Counted from the first letter of the stretch, positions 1 through 6,564 are shown. The stretch: 13,645 nt of DNA from Ottowia sp. (GCA_023228705.1 JALOAS010000086.1:1-13645), one strand, 5' to 3'. The notes: generated by a model from the sequence alone, not told the origin. A program made the numbers and translations.

Positions 1-177
1 GCATCGCTTGTCGATGACTCCCGGCTTGGAGGCGCTGTTCTGGTCACTCAGGTGAACTTCCAGCCTTGTGATCTGATCGGCGAAGCGATCCAGGATGCGC
101 TCGAGGATTTCCCTCACATTTTGCGCCCTGGAATCATGTCCGGAGATATTCTTGTCGGTGTTTACTTGGATGTGCAT
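1..177 (-). CDS. HPF/RaiA-like ribosome-hibernation protein, N-terminal 59 residues (partial)
   Basis: The first 59 codons of a gene whose 3' part lies beyond the left edge of the window. The start is ATG at 177-175 and the frame stays open to base 1. The protein begins MHIQVNTDKNISG, continues with a helix containing ILERILDRFADQITRLEVHL, and then SDQNS and DKRC. The pattern of a beta strand (IQVNTD), an amphipathic helix ending near RFADQITRLEVHLSD, and DKRC is that of the HPF/RaiA (sigma-54 modulation/S30AE) family. These proteins bind the small ribosomal subunit and inactivate or store ribosomes in stationary phase or stress. Short stand-alone versions of about 100-120 residues are common in proteobacteria. 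It is transcribed away from the toxin-antitoxin remnants. I see no convincing promoter, only a weak GGAA about 10 bases before the ATG. Family recognition rests on half of the domain. Confidence 0.78.
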   Translation of the reverse strand, partial: MHIQVNTDKNISGHDSRAQNVREILERILDRFADQITRLEVHLSDQNSASKPGVIDKRC

Positions 178-393
178 ATGAATTGTTCCGGTGATGGTAT
201 ATGTAGGCTTGTATTGATTGAATGGTATGCAAGAAATGGATTGACAAAAACGTGCACGTTGAGTTGGTACACTTAAAGTGTTCAAGAGGTTATTCGCATA
301 CTCAACAAGTTGGTGTCAATTATCTGTCCCAAGAATTGGGCAGCCCCTGTCTCGTCTGTCTTGTTGTTATCTTAATTTTATATTGCCCGCTTT
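178..393. other. AT-rich gap between HPF-like gene and ccdB remnant
   Basis: About 215 bases, clearly lower in GC than the surroundings, with no open frame I can support. It contains GGTGTCAATTATCTGTCCC at 312-330, followed by the small inverted repeat CCCAA-gaa-TTGGG at 328-340. A TTGACA at 241-246 has no matching -10 box at 16-18 bases. The GGTGTC..TTATCT string recurs elsewhere in the window (see the repeat entries). Confidence 0.5.
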
Positions 394-710
394 TTAAATA
401 CCGGAGACCAGCACGTCCAGCGCTGCCATGATTTGAGCGCGCCGTCCCGAAAGATCGGCCACGCGCCGACCCAAGTGCTTGCGGTCAACGCCGGCCATTT
501 GTGGGACCAAAGTCACAAACGATCGCCTTCCAGTTCCAGCACCGGGTTGAGCCGGGCAATGGCGGCAGGAGCGGCCAAGCGCTCGGGACAGAGCGGTACA
601 ACCACCGTGGTGCGGAGTTCGTCCAGCAGGCCGGACTGGATGTCCAGCAGATAAGGGGAGGCGCTTCGGGTCGCCTTTTCTGGATTCTCGTAAGCGTGAA
701 ACTGCGCCGT
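394..710 (-). pseudogene. ccdB: ccdB toxin, frameshifted and without ATG start
   Basis: CcdB is a DNA gyrase poison and the toxin of the ccd addiction module. The N-terminal two thirds reads AQFHAYENPEKATRSASPYL, then LLDIQSGLLDELRTTVVVPL and ARLNPVLELEGDR. It then hits TGA at 514-512. The C-terminal third continues in the next frame as FVTLVPQMAGVDRKHLGRR, VADLSGRRAQIMAALDVLVSGI. One missing base in the T run (plus-strand AAA at 517-519) explains the shift. Restoring it gives about 105 residues, the usual CcdB length. The position where the family has ATG overlapping the ccdA stop reads ACG (710-708, in TGACGG), so the normal start is also lost. CTG just upstream is the only near-cognate alternative. 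Two independent lesions argue for true inactivation rather than a sequencing error. The C-terminal VADLSGRRAQIMAALDVLVSGI, which contributes to gyrase binding in the family, is well conserved, so the decay looks recent. Confidence 0.9.
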
Positions 711-949
711 CAGAACCGCTTGAGCGCGTCACCCAGGCTGCCGTGCTCCTGTACCCAGCGGTTGTACGCTGCGATGGCGGCCGCATTTTCCCGCTTCCAG
801 CGCTCGCTCTCGCTCACGCGCTCCGCCACGGCAGTTTCCAAAGTCGCCGACAGGTTGATCTTCAGCGCCCGCGCCTTGGCCAGCAGGTCAGTGTTGATGC
901 TGACGTTGGTCGCCTTCTTGGGTGCCTGAACGTCGAACGGGGCGTCCAT
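710..949 (-). CDS. ccdA: CcdA antitoxin (intact)
   Basis: A 79-residue protein starting MDAPFDVQAPKKATNVSIN. CcdA proteins have an N-terminal ribbon-helix-helix DNA-binding part, here KKATNVSINTDLLAKARAL and INLSATLETAVAERVSE. This is followed by a disordered tail that wraps the CcdB toxin, here ERWKRENAAAIAAYNRWVQE and HGSLGDALKRF. The tail with WKRENAAAIAAYN and the final LxxF are characteristic of chromosomal CcdA. The start at 949 was chosen because upstream in-frame sequence is unlike the family. No strong Shine-Dalgarno sequence is visible. The stop TGA abuts the former ccdB start, the usual antitoxin-first coupled layout. With the toxin gene broken, this is an orphan antitoxin. It could still repress its own promoter or neutralise a related CcdB, but nothing in the sequence shows that. 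Confidence 0.9.
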   Translation of the reverse strand: MDAPFDVQAPKKATNVSINTDLLAKARALKINLSATLETAVAERVSESERWKRENAAAIAAYNRWVQEHGSLGDALKRF

Positions 950-1208
950 GCTATGCGCATTGGCGACGCGCGTCAAGCGCAAGTCTTGTCGGCAGGCGTA
1001 TAACGGCGGCGCGGATGTGCACGGCGTAGCGGACGAACACACGTTTCCAACCGAGGAAAAAAACGGGCGGTAGCTGCAGCGGGAGACGCAATGGCAGCCA
1101 GCAGGTGCCAGCCAGGCTGACGAGGGCGGAGCTGGGCAAGGGGTGCTTCTTGTTCGGGGTGTTGCCCGCAGCCCGCGTAGCGGAATCGCGGTCGACTGCA
1201 GGGCCATG
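950..1208. other. Spacer between ccdA and hicB remnant; no gene seen
   Basis: About 260 GC-rich bases between two toxin-antitoxin modules that point the same way. Open frames here have no recognisable protein character. I searched it for an integron attC site, because TA modules are common cassette cargo, and found no paired GTTRRRY/RYYYAAC cores. A TTGACG (17-base gap) TAGCAT combination on the minus strand just before ccdA resembles a promoter, but its -10 overlaps the ccdA ATG. It is therefore doubtful as the ccdA promoter. Confidence 0.4.
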
Positions 1209-1424
1209 TCATGCCATGGTTATCTCAACCAGCTCGGTGCTTGAAAGCGGTTCAGGAACGGGTTCGCCATATGTTTTCATGATTTCGAAGTGGAATTCTA
1301 TTGCTTACTCGATAAACTTTGATGCTTCGGTGCGTGTCTCTCCGGCGGCGACACAGTCCGGAATATCCGGTACATACGCTCCCCAGATGTTAATGCGCTT
1401 TTCGGTCACAACCATGTATTTCAT
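1209..1424 (-). pseudogene. hicB: hicB antitoxin with internal TAA
   Basis: HicB is the antitoxin of the HicAB module, with a partial RNase-H-like fold that binds HicA. From ATG at 1424 the frame reads MKYMVVTEKRINIWGAYVPD, IPDCVAAGETRTEASKFIE. It meets TAA at 1307-1305 (codon 40) and then continues in frame as AIEFHFEIMKTYGEPVPEP, LSSTELVEITMA to TGA at 1211-1209. The motifs AYVPD.P.CVA.G.T, AIEFH and GEPVPEP..S.ELVE are diagnostic of short HicB proteins, and 71 sense codons is a normal length. The family has a polar residue where the stop is, so a single substitution from GAA, CAA or AAA explains it. The first 39 residues alone lack the C-terminal half, so a functional antitoxin is unlikely. 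It lies 9 bases downstream of the hicA remnant. Confidence 0.87.
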
Positions 1425-1433
1425 GATGGATAC

Positions 1434-1619
1434 CTATTTCTTTAGCCCGGCCTGCTTCAGAATGCTGCTTGGGGTACCCTGGGGCACATCAACACCCGGT
1501 TTTCCTGCAGTCGTGGCAGTGCCTGGTTTGGAAGGATGCCTGAACTGGCGATGGCTTCCTGTCATGCGGGCCCGTCTTCACCCATCATCCTCTGCCAGTT
1601 TCATAAGTTCCCTGACTTT
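1434..1619 (-). pseudogene. hicA: hicA toxin with internal TGA and no clear start
   Basis: HicA is a small double-stranded-RNA-binding-like mRNA interferase. The frame reads KVRELMKLAEDDG, TGA (1580-1578), RRARMTGSHRQFRHPSKPGT, ATTAGKPGVDVPQGTPSSI, LKQAGLKK, and TAG at 1436-1434. The family has tryptophan after DG (DGW), so TGG to TGA is the simplest explanation. The spacing from there to GSHRQF and the active-site histidine are preserved, as are the KPGT and SILKQAG motifs. Related proteins begin MKVREL, but here the codon before KVREL is AGA, so the start also appears lost. ATG at 1604 could start only a few codons before the TGA. Gene order (hicA, 9-base gap, hicB) is the normal one. The upstream frame stays open to 1778 but has no recognisable content there. 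Confidence 0.82.
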
Positions 1620-1661
1620 TCTCTGACTTTCTTGTGTCAAGGCTGGCAGGGCAGAGATGCA

Positions 1662-1709
1662 GGTGTCCCTTATCTGCTTATCTGTGTTATCTGACCTGCT
1701 GCTTATCTG
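1662..1709. repeat. GGTGTCCCT motif followed by four TTATCTG copies
   Basis: GGTGTCCCTTATCTG at 1662-1676 leads into TTATCTG at 1670, 1678, 1687 and 1703, irregularly spaced. The first 14 bases, GGTGTCCCTTATCT, recur exactly at 8394-8407. The motif lies between the hicA remnant and the YhhN gene. Its function is unknown. It may be the edge of a REP-like or other small mobile element, which is inference only. Confidence 0.6.
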
Positions 1710-1744
1710 CTTTCCAGCACGCGAAAGATCGCTATGATCCAACC

Positions 1745-2500
1745 ATGGTCGCCATGTCTTCTTCTGCCGCCTCGTCATCGCGCACCCGGATGATCGCGCT
1801 GGCCGTGTCCTGCGCTGCCGCGGCCGCCATCCTCGGCGGCGTGCTGGCCGGTGGCGATGCCGGGTCGGCCTGGCAATGGCTGCGCTGGATTGCCAAGCCG
1901 CTGACCACGCTGCTGATTCTTGTGGCGGCGGCGTTGGCCTGGCGGCCGGTATCTCCGCGCTACCGGTTCTGGATCGTGGCGGGGCTGGTTTTCTCTTTGA
2001 CCGGCGATGTGCTGCTGATGCTGCCGGCCGACCTGTTCGTGGCCGGGCTGGTGGCGTTCCTGGGCGGGCATCTTTGCTTCATCACCGCTTTCCTGGGTGA
2101 CAGCCGCTTCGGGACCCGCCCGCTGGCCTGGCTGGCCTGCCTGCTGGTGGGTGGCGTGATCACGGTACTGTTGTGGCCTTCCATTCCGCCAGCGCTGCGC
2201 CCGGCGGTGGCGGTCTACGCTCTGGTGCTGTCCAGCATGGGCGCGCAGGCGTTGGGACGGGCCTGGTTCCATGCTGGCGATGCACTGGCCCGGCCGGCGC
2301 GGCGTGCGGCGGTTGGCAGCCTGTTGTTCATGCTCAGCGACAGCCTGCTGGCGTGGAACCGCTTCCACCTGGCCTTGCCGCTGGCCACGCTGTGGGTGCT
2401 CGGGAGTTATTACGCTGCCGTGTGGTTCATCGCCCGTTCGGTGGCGCAGGACGAGGGCTCAATCGAGGCGGCTGCGATGCGGCCAGGTGGCACGAGGTGA
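1745..2500 (+). CDS. YhhN/TMEM86 family membrane protein (lysoplasmalogenase-like)
   Basis: A 251-residue, almost wholly hydrophobic protein with about seven to eight membrane helices. Family motifs appear in order: AKPLTTLLILVAAAL near residue 50, FSLTGDVLLMLPAD near 85, GHLCFITAFLGDSRF near 110, VYALVLSSMGAQALGRAW near 155, GSLLFMLSDSLLAWNRF near 190, and LGSYYAAVWFIARS at the end. The conserved D of SLTGD and D of FMLSDS, both present here, are the presumed catalytic aspartates of the family. Animal TMEM86A/B hydrolyse the vinyl-ether bond of lysoplasmalogens; bacterial YhhN function is less certain. ATG 1745 and ATG 1754 are both plausible starts. The frame is open upstream to 1634, but that extension runs through the TTATCTG repeats and is not protein-like. 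An ether-lipid oxygenase remnant follows directly. Confidence 0.88.
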   Translation: MVAMSSSAASSSRTRMIALAVSCAAAAAILGGVLAGGDAGSAWQWLRWIAKPLTTLLILVAAALAWRPVSPRYRFWIVAGLVFSLTGDVLLMLPADLFVAGLVAFLGGHLCFITAFLGDSRFGTRPLAWLACLLVGGVITVLLWPSIPPALRPAVAVYALVLSSMGAQALGRAWFHAGDALARPARRAAVGSLLFMLSDSLLAWNRFHLALPLATLWVLGSYYAAVWFIARSVAQDEGSIEAAAMRPGGTR

Positions 2501-2504
2501 ACAA

Positions 2505-2762
2505 CCTGGGGCCGCGCACGTGCTCCACCGCCCGCGCGAGGAATACAACCTCGGCACCGTGCTGCGCCAGACCAGCACCGGCGGCCTGTCCGGTTGGAGC
2601 TTCTACCTGCCGATGGCCGGTGCCCGGTTACCCGCTGCAGGTATTCGGGGTGACCGCGCTGGTCGACCTGCTGCACCCGTTTCGGGTGCACACTGAGCAG
2701 AGCGACAAGTTGGGCTGGTTCGGCCGCGTGTTTTGCTCGCCGTCCAACCATCGTGCACATCA
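2505..2762 (+). pseudogene. AGMO-like sterol desaturase/fatty acid hydroxylase fragment, frameshifted
   Basis: The middle part of a membrane di-iron hydroxylase. One frame gives GAAHVLHRPREEYNLGTVLR, QTSTGGLSGWSFYLPMA. After one extra G at about 2619-2620 the sequence continues in another frame as PGYPLQVFGVTALVDLLHPF, RVHTEQSDKLGWFGRVFCSP, SNHRAHH. The family's histidine clusters are visible as AAHVLH, HTEQ and NHRAHH, although the first has lost part of its HHxxE form (HRPREE). EEYNL.T.LRQT is typical of alkylglycerol-monooxygenase-like proteins. The N-terminal membrane part and everything after NHRAHH are missing, so it is truncated at both ends as well as shifted. AGMO cleaves alkyl-ether glycerolipids and the YhhN family acts on vinyl-ether lipids, so the adjacent pair may once have been an ether-lipid unit (inference). 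Confidence 0.82.
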
Positions 2763-3045
2763 CAAATCAAGCCGCGCGCCGGTAGAAAATCGCATCGGCG
2801 AGGCGGGCGAAGGCCCCTGGAGTGGCTGGCGCAGCGCCTGCATCGCCCAATTCAGGCGGCGCCCCGTCTTGCGGGGCATGCCTTGCCGGTGATCTATCAT
2901 GTCGTGCATCCACAGCAGCGAGGCCAACGCCATCTCCAACCGTGCCCAATCATCCGACCCAGGCCCGGACTTCGGCATTCTTTCCGGAAGTACCCCTTGT
3001 CTCCGTTTCCGCAGGGGCACAGAAGCGGCACGCCGGGGCGACTGG
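2763..3045. other. Gap between desaturase remnant and ldtD; no certain gene
   Basis: About 280 bases. A minus-strand frame (2767 to about 2949) ends with ATPGAFARLADAIFYRRAA and has coding-like third-position GC near its end, so it may be the C-terminal stub of some protein, but I cannot name it. A hairpin GCCCCG-tcttg-CGGGGC lies at 2861-2877 without a T run. The frame of ldtD is open through 2899-3045, but this stretch reads like untranslated DNA (see ldtD). Confidence 0.4.
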
Positions 3046-4638
3046 CTGACAAAAAGCATCCTGGTGGCACTCGCCAGCGTGCTCATCGGACTTTTTCCGA
3101 TGCCTTCATCGGCGCAGAGTACCTGGCAATGGTTCGATCAGGGCCGGCCGACCGCACAGGCCTTTCAGGCCAGCGCCGTCCTGAATGCCGCCGCGGCCGA
3201 CGGGCTGGAGCCCGGGGACTACCGCGCAGATAGCCTGCGCGATGCACTGGAACGCGCGCGCGAAGGGCCCGAACTGCCCGCTGCCGCCGTGGACCGCCTG
3301 GATGCCGAATTGACCGCGTCCATGCAGCACTACCTCATGGACCTGCACCGCGGCCGGATCGATCCGCAACAAATCCGCCAGGACGTCAAGGGTCTGGTAC
3401 CGGCTCCTTTCGATCCGGTAGCGTATCTGTCCACCGCGCTGGCGCAAGACCGCCTGCCCCAGGCGGTGCGCGAGGCCAGGCCCGATGGCGTGCTCTACGC
3501 CGATTTGCGCCGTGCCCTGGCCCGGTATCGCACGCTCTCGGATCACTGGGCCTGGGAAAATGAACTGCCCCCCTTGCCCGGGGGCATGGTGGCGGCCGGC
3601 CAGCCCTATCAGGGCGTCTTCCGCCTGGCACAGCGGCTGATCGCGCTGGGTGATCTGCCCGCGGACGCGCTGATACCGGAGCAATACGAAGGCGTGCTCG
3701 TCGAAGGTGTGCGGGCCTTTCAGCAGCGCCATGGGCTGCTGGTTGATGGCGTGATCGGCCGTGACACGATGCAGCAGCTCCAGACCCGCCCGGCCCGCCG
3801 CGTGCGGCAGATTGAACTGGCGCTCGAGCGCTTGCGCTGGACCCCATTGCTCGAGGCGCCGCGCATGATCGTGGTCAACATTCCGGAATTCGTGTTGCGC
3901 GCCTACGAGGTCAGGAACCGGCAAGCCGACGTGCAGTTGCAGATGAAGGTCATCGTCGGGCGTGCGCAACGCACGCCAACACCGGTGATGGACGGTGAAA
4001 TACAGCACATCGAATTCAGCCCCTACTGGAACGTGCCGCGTTCCATCGTGCGGTCCGAAACGCTGCCGCGGCTGCGGCGCGACCCCGCGTATTTCCACCA
4101 GCAGGGGTTCGAGTTCGTCACGCCGGACGGGGCCGTGCTTGCAACGCCGTCAGCCGCCAACATCCAGGCGCTGGAACGCGGCGAGCTGCGAATCCGGCAA
4201 CGGCCCAGCCCCAACAATGCGCTGGGTGACATCAAGTTCATCTTCCCGAATGGTCAGAATATTTTTCTGCATCACACGCCCGCGGTGGCGCTGTTCGACC
4301 GATACCGGCGGGACTTCAGCCATGGCTGCATCCGGGTGGAAGACCCGCTGGGGCTGGCTCAATTCATTCTTCGTGACGACGCCGGGTGGACGCCGGCCCG
4401 CATCCGGCAGGCCATGACGCGCGGCACCTCGCAGACCATTCGCCTGATACATCCCGTGCCGATACTGATCAGCTACAGCACGGTTGTCGTGAAAAATGAT
4501 AAGGTGCATTTTTTCCCCGACCTGTACGGTCTGGATTCCGTGCTCGACCAGGCGTTGCAACAACGCGTTCGTGCCGCTCCGTTGCTTGAGCCCCGGCAAC
4601 CAACGGACGAAAAGACCCGTCCCGGACCCTGTCAATGA
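3046..4638 (+). CDS. ldtD: YcbB-type L,D-transpeptidase (murein 3-3 crosslinking)
   Basis: A periplasmic L,D-transpeptidase that forms 3-3 (mDAP-mDAP) crosslinks in peptidoglycan. A hydrophobic signal SILVALASVLIGLFPMPSSA is followed by an alpha-helical N-terminal domain with DGLEPGDYRADSL and LMDLHRGRIDP. Next come a peptidoglycan-binding repeat (VEGVRAFQQRHGLLVDGVIG, about 3693-3780) and a YkuD catalytic domain. The active-site motif DFSHGCIRV has its cysteine codon at 4327-4329, and LHHTPA supplies the upstream histidines. The start is uncertain: the only upstream ATG (2899) would put about 50 poorly conserved residues before the signal peptide. I place the start near CTG 3046; GTG 3064 is an alternative. 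With the 2899 start the protein is 579 residues. It overlaps mepK by four bases, so the two are cotranscribed. ycbB and ycbK (mepK) are also neighbours in E. coli. Confidence 0.92.
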   Translation: MTKSILVALASVLIGLFPMPSSAQSTWQWFDQGRPTAQAFQASAVLNAAAADGLEPGDYRADSLRDALERAREGPELPAAAVDRLDAELTASMQHYLMDLHRGRIDPQQIRQDVKGLVPAPFDPVAYLSTALAQDRLPQAVREARPDGVLYADLRRALARYRTLSDHWAWENELPPLPGGMVAAGQPYQGVFRLAQRLIALGDLPADALIPEQYEGVLVEGVRAFQQRHGLLVDGVIGRDTMQQLQTRPARRVRQIELALERLRWTPLLEAPRMIVVNIPEFVLRAYEVRNRQADVQLQMKVIVGRAQRTPTPVMDGEIQHIEFSPYWNVPRSIVRSETLPRLRRDPAYFHQQGFEFVTPDGAVLATPSAANIQALERGELRIRQRPSPNNALGDIKFIFPNGQNIFLHHTPAVALFDRYRRDFSHGCIRVEDPLGLAQFILRDDAGWTPARIRQAMTRGTSQTIRLIHPVPILISYSTVVVKNDKVHFFPDLYGLDSVLDQALQQRVRAAPLLEPRQPTDEKTRPGPCQ

Positions 4639-4656
4639 CCATGACCATGACCATGA
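4635..4656 (+). repeat. ATGACC hexanucleotide repeat at the ldtD/mepK junction
   Basis: Three full ATGACC units plus ATGA, encoding MTMTMTMT. The first unit contains the ldtD stop codon (TGA 4636-4638). Unit gain or loss would stay in frame for mepK and only change the number of start codons. Confidence 0.85.
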
Positions 4657-5216
4657 CAAACTCGTTCAGGCCTTCCCGCCGTCAGCTTCTTCGATATTCC
4701 GCCGGCATTTCCCTGGCGGGAACCAGTGTTTCATTTGCACCGAGAGCCTTTGCAGGACACACACAAGCCAGCGAGCTCGCCTTCGATCACACGCACACGC
4801 ATGAAAAGATTTCCCTGATCTATGCGATGGACGGCCAGTACATGCCGACTGCGCTCGATCGTTTGAATCACTTTCTGCGCGACCACTACACCGGCACGGT
4901 CGGCACCATGGATCCAAGTCTGTTTGACATCCTGCACCGCATCCTGTTGACGCTGGATGCACGACAGCCGTTCCAGGTGATCTCAGGATACCGCTCTGCT
5001 GCAACCAATGGCAGGCTGCGCAAGACGGGTGGCGGCGGCGTCGCCAAACGCAGCCTGCACATGGACGGCAAGGCGATCGACATTCGCCTGCCGGGCGTGC
5101 CGCTGGCTGAATTGCGCGACGCGGCGCTGTCGTTGAAGGCGGGCGGCGTCGGCTTCTATCCGCGCGACCGGTTCATCCATGTCGATACCGGACGGGTACG
5201 CCACTGGGGCGCTTGA
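4635..5216 (+). CDS. mepK: MepK/YcbK-type murein endopeptidase (DUF882, M15-like), Tat-exported
   Basis: A 193-residue zinc peptidase of the LAS/M15 type. The family cleaves 3-3 crosslinks, opposing LdtD, during cell-wall growth. The N-terminus carries a twin-arginine signal, PSRRQLLRYSAGISLAG (R15, R16), with a likely cleavage site after AFA at residue 40. The zinc ligands match H142 and D149 in LHMDGKAIDIR and H182 in FIHVDTG; SGYRS at 117-121 is the usual substrate-side motif. The start ATG 4635 overlaps the ldtD stop (ATGA). Because ATGACC is repeated, ATGs at 4635, 4641, 4647 and 4653 are all in frame, and the true start could be any of them without affecting the Tat signal. Expression is probably by translational coupling to ldtD. 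The HTHTH stretch at residues 52-56 is unusual but lies before the catalytic domain. Confidence 0.93.
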   Translation: MTMTMTMTNSFRPSRRQLLRYSAGISLAGTSVSFAPRAFAGHTQASELAFDHTHTHEKISLIYAMDGQYMPTALDRLNHFLRDHYTGTVGTMDPSLFDILHRILLTLDARQPFQVISGYRSAATNGRLRKTGGGGVAKRSLHMDGKAIDIRLPGVPLAELRDAALSLKAGGVGFYPRDRFIHVDTGRVRHWGA

Positions 5217-5238
5217 GGACTGCCATCAGCAGCCAGAA

Positions 5239-5260
5239 ATCCATGCTGCCACGCATGGAT
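5239..5260. terminator. Possible hairpin downstream of mepK
   Basis: Perfect 7-base arms ATCCATG / CATGGAT around an 8-base loop, 23 bases after the mepK stop and upstream of the chrA stop on the other strand. It has no T run, so it would be at best a weak or Rho-assisted terminator between convergent transcripts. Confidence 0.3.
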
Positions 5261-5340
5261 CCGTACCGCCGCGCTTCGGTCAGATGTGATCGTGGCGCGA
5301 TTTTCATGGCGCGGTGACGTCCATGCAAGGATCCCTGCAG

Positions 5341-6564
5341 CTACACCAGCACCTGTGAAACACTTGCCGCAACGCACCATAGCACGACGACAAGTGGAGA
5401 AATTCGCCACGTCACAAGCAACCCAAATCCAACCAGCGCAATCGCCAGATCAATGGGACCCGATATTCCTGATATGAAGATCGGGTCATATAAAGCAGCT
5501 CCAAGCAATCCCACAATCGCTGCATTGACTCCCGCAATGGCGTTGCCAGCGACATGGTTTCCAGATACGGCGCGCCAAAAAGGGAGAACTCCGGAGACGA
5601 GCAAAAATCCCGGAAGGAATATGAAAATCAGCGCAGTTGCTGCCCAGAGATAGGTGCTTCCTGCGGGTGACAGCAGCATCCCAAGATACGCCGAGAACGC
5701 AAACATGGGGCCTGGAATGGCCTGGGACGCACCATAGCCGGCCAGGAACTGATCAGGGGACACTGCGCCTGAAGAAACCACCGAATCCTGAAGTAGTGGC
5801 AAGACAACGTGGCCGCCGCCAAAAACCAGGGCGCCAGCTCGATAAAATGCCTCAGCCACGGAAGCCAAGCCGTCAACGGACGCTGCGAGTATTGGCAATC
5901 CCGCCAGGAAAGCAACGAAGGCCACAATGAGAAGCCCGCCGGCACGCGTGCTGAAGGAAACCTGAAGCGCGTGGCCGTCATGGATCGCAACTCTGCCGTG
6001 GAGGACAAATACGCCAAAAATGGCTGCTGACGCCGCAACCGCCAGCTGCGCCACAGGTGACGCCACCATGAGCAGAGTCGCTGCGGACAACACGGCAATG
6101 GTTTGCCTCGGCACGTCAGGGCAAAGCTTCCTGGACATGCGCAGCACCGCATCCGCCACCACGGCACACGCCACCAGCTTCAGCCCGTGAACGGCAGCTT
6201 GCCCGATCGGGCCGGACAGCAGAGGCAACGCAGCCGCAAATGCCACGAGCAGGAGCGCCGAAGGGAGTGTAAAGGCGACGAAAGCGGCGAGCGCCCCAAG
6301 CCAGCCCGCACGCAACAGACCCAGGCCAAACCCCAGCTGGCTGCTGGCCGGACCCGGCAAGAATTGACAGATGGCCAAAAGCTGTCCGAACTGATCATCG
6401 TTGACCCAGCGGCGCCTCTCCACGAGCTCAGCCCTGAAATACCCCAGATGCGCGATGGGCCCGCCGAATGACGTCAAGCCGAGTTTCAGGAACGCCATGA
6501 AGACTTCGCGCGGGTTTCCCGCGTTTGCTGAAAGCTTCTGTCTTTCAATCATGTGAACAGGCAT
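5341..6564 (-). CDS. chrA: ChrA chromate efflux transporter (long-chain CHR family)
   Basis: A 407-residue inner-membrane protein of the CHR superfamily, which exports chromate from the cytoplasm. It has two homologous halves of about 190 residues, each with the family signatures. The first half has FLKLGLTSFGGPIAHLGYFR, AELVERRRWV and QFLPGPASSQLGFGLG. The second half has FYRAGALVFGGGHVVLPLLQ and GYGASQAIPGPMFAFSAYLG. Length and duplication match a complete long ChrA with about ten to twelve helices. Starts at 6564 (MPVHM) or 6552 (MIERQ) are both possible, and neither has a good Shine-Dalgarno sequence. Its 5' end is 55 bases from the stop of the metal-ATPase stub, and it shares direction with the CDF gene. 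No chrB regulator is in the window. The codons are less GC-biased than those of the pmbA/yqeY block, consistent with acquisition. Confidence 0.95.
   Translation of the reverse strand: MPVHMIERQKLSANAGNPREVFMAFLKLGLTSFGGPIAHLGYFRAELVERRRWVNDDQFGQLLAICQFLPGPASSQLGFGLGLLRAGWLGALAAFVAFTLPSALLLVAFAAALPLLSGPIGQAAVHGLKLVACAVVADAVLRMSRKLCPDVPRQTIAVLSAATLLMVASPVAQLAVAASAAIFGVFVLHGRVAIHDGHALQVSFSTRAGGLLIVAFVAFLAGLPILAASVDGLASVAEAFYRAGALVFGGGHVVLPLLQDSVVSSGAVSPDQFLAGYGASQAIPGPMFAFSAYLGMLLSPAGSTYLWAATALIFIFLPGFLLVSGVLPFWRAVSGNHVAGNAIAGVNAAIVGLLGAALYDPIFISGISGPIDLAIALVGFGLLVTWRISPLVVVLWCVAASVSQVLV

Noticed and set aside
241..273. TTGACA as a promoter in the AT-rich gap
   Set aside because: The only -10-like string (TACACT at 268) is 21 bases away, too far for a normal sigma-70 promoter, and no gene follows on that strand.
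52..431. Two plus-strand open frames at the left edge
   Set aside because: The first is antisense to the HPF-like gene, which has clear family sequence; the second lies in an AT-rich gap with no protein character.
950..1208. Possible attC between ccdA and hicB
   Set aside because: GTTATAC on the minus strand is the closest core, but it does not fit GTTRRRY and has no partner RYYYAAC site at attC spacing.
1578..1580. TGA in hicA read as tryptophan or a programmed recoding event
   Set aside because: Other genes here use TGA as stop, hicB is also broken by TAA, and no recoding signal is visible. Simple nonsense mutation is enough.
1105..1626. 173-codon plus-strand open frame
   Set aside because: It runs antisense through the hicA and hicB remnants, which have clear family motifs; its own translation has no protein-like character.
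2760..3086. 108-codon minus-strand open frame
   Set aside because: No recognisable family and it overlaps the ldtD signal region; only the end of another frame (near 2767) looked coding-like, too little to call.
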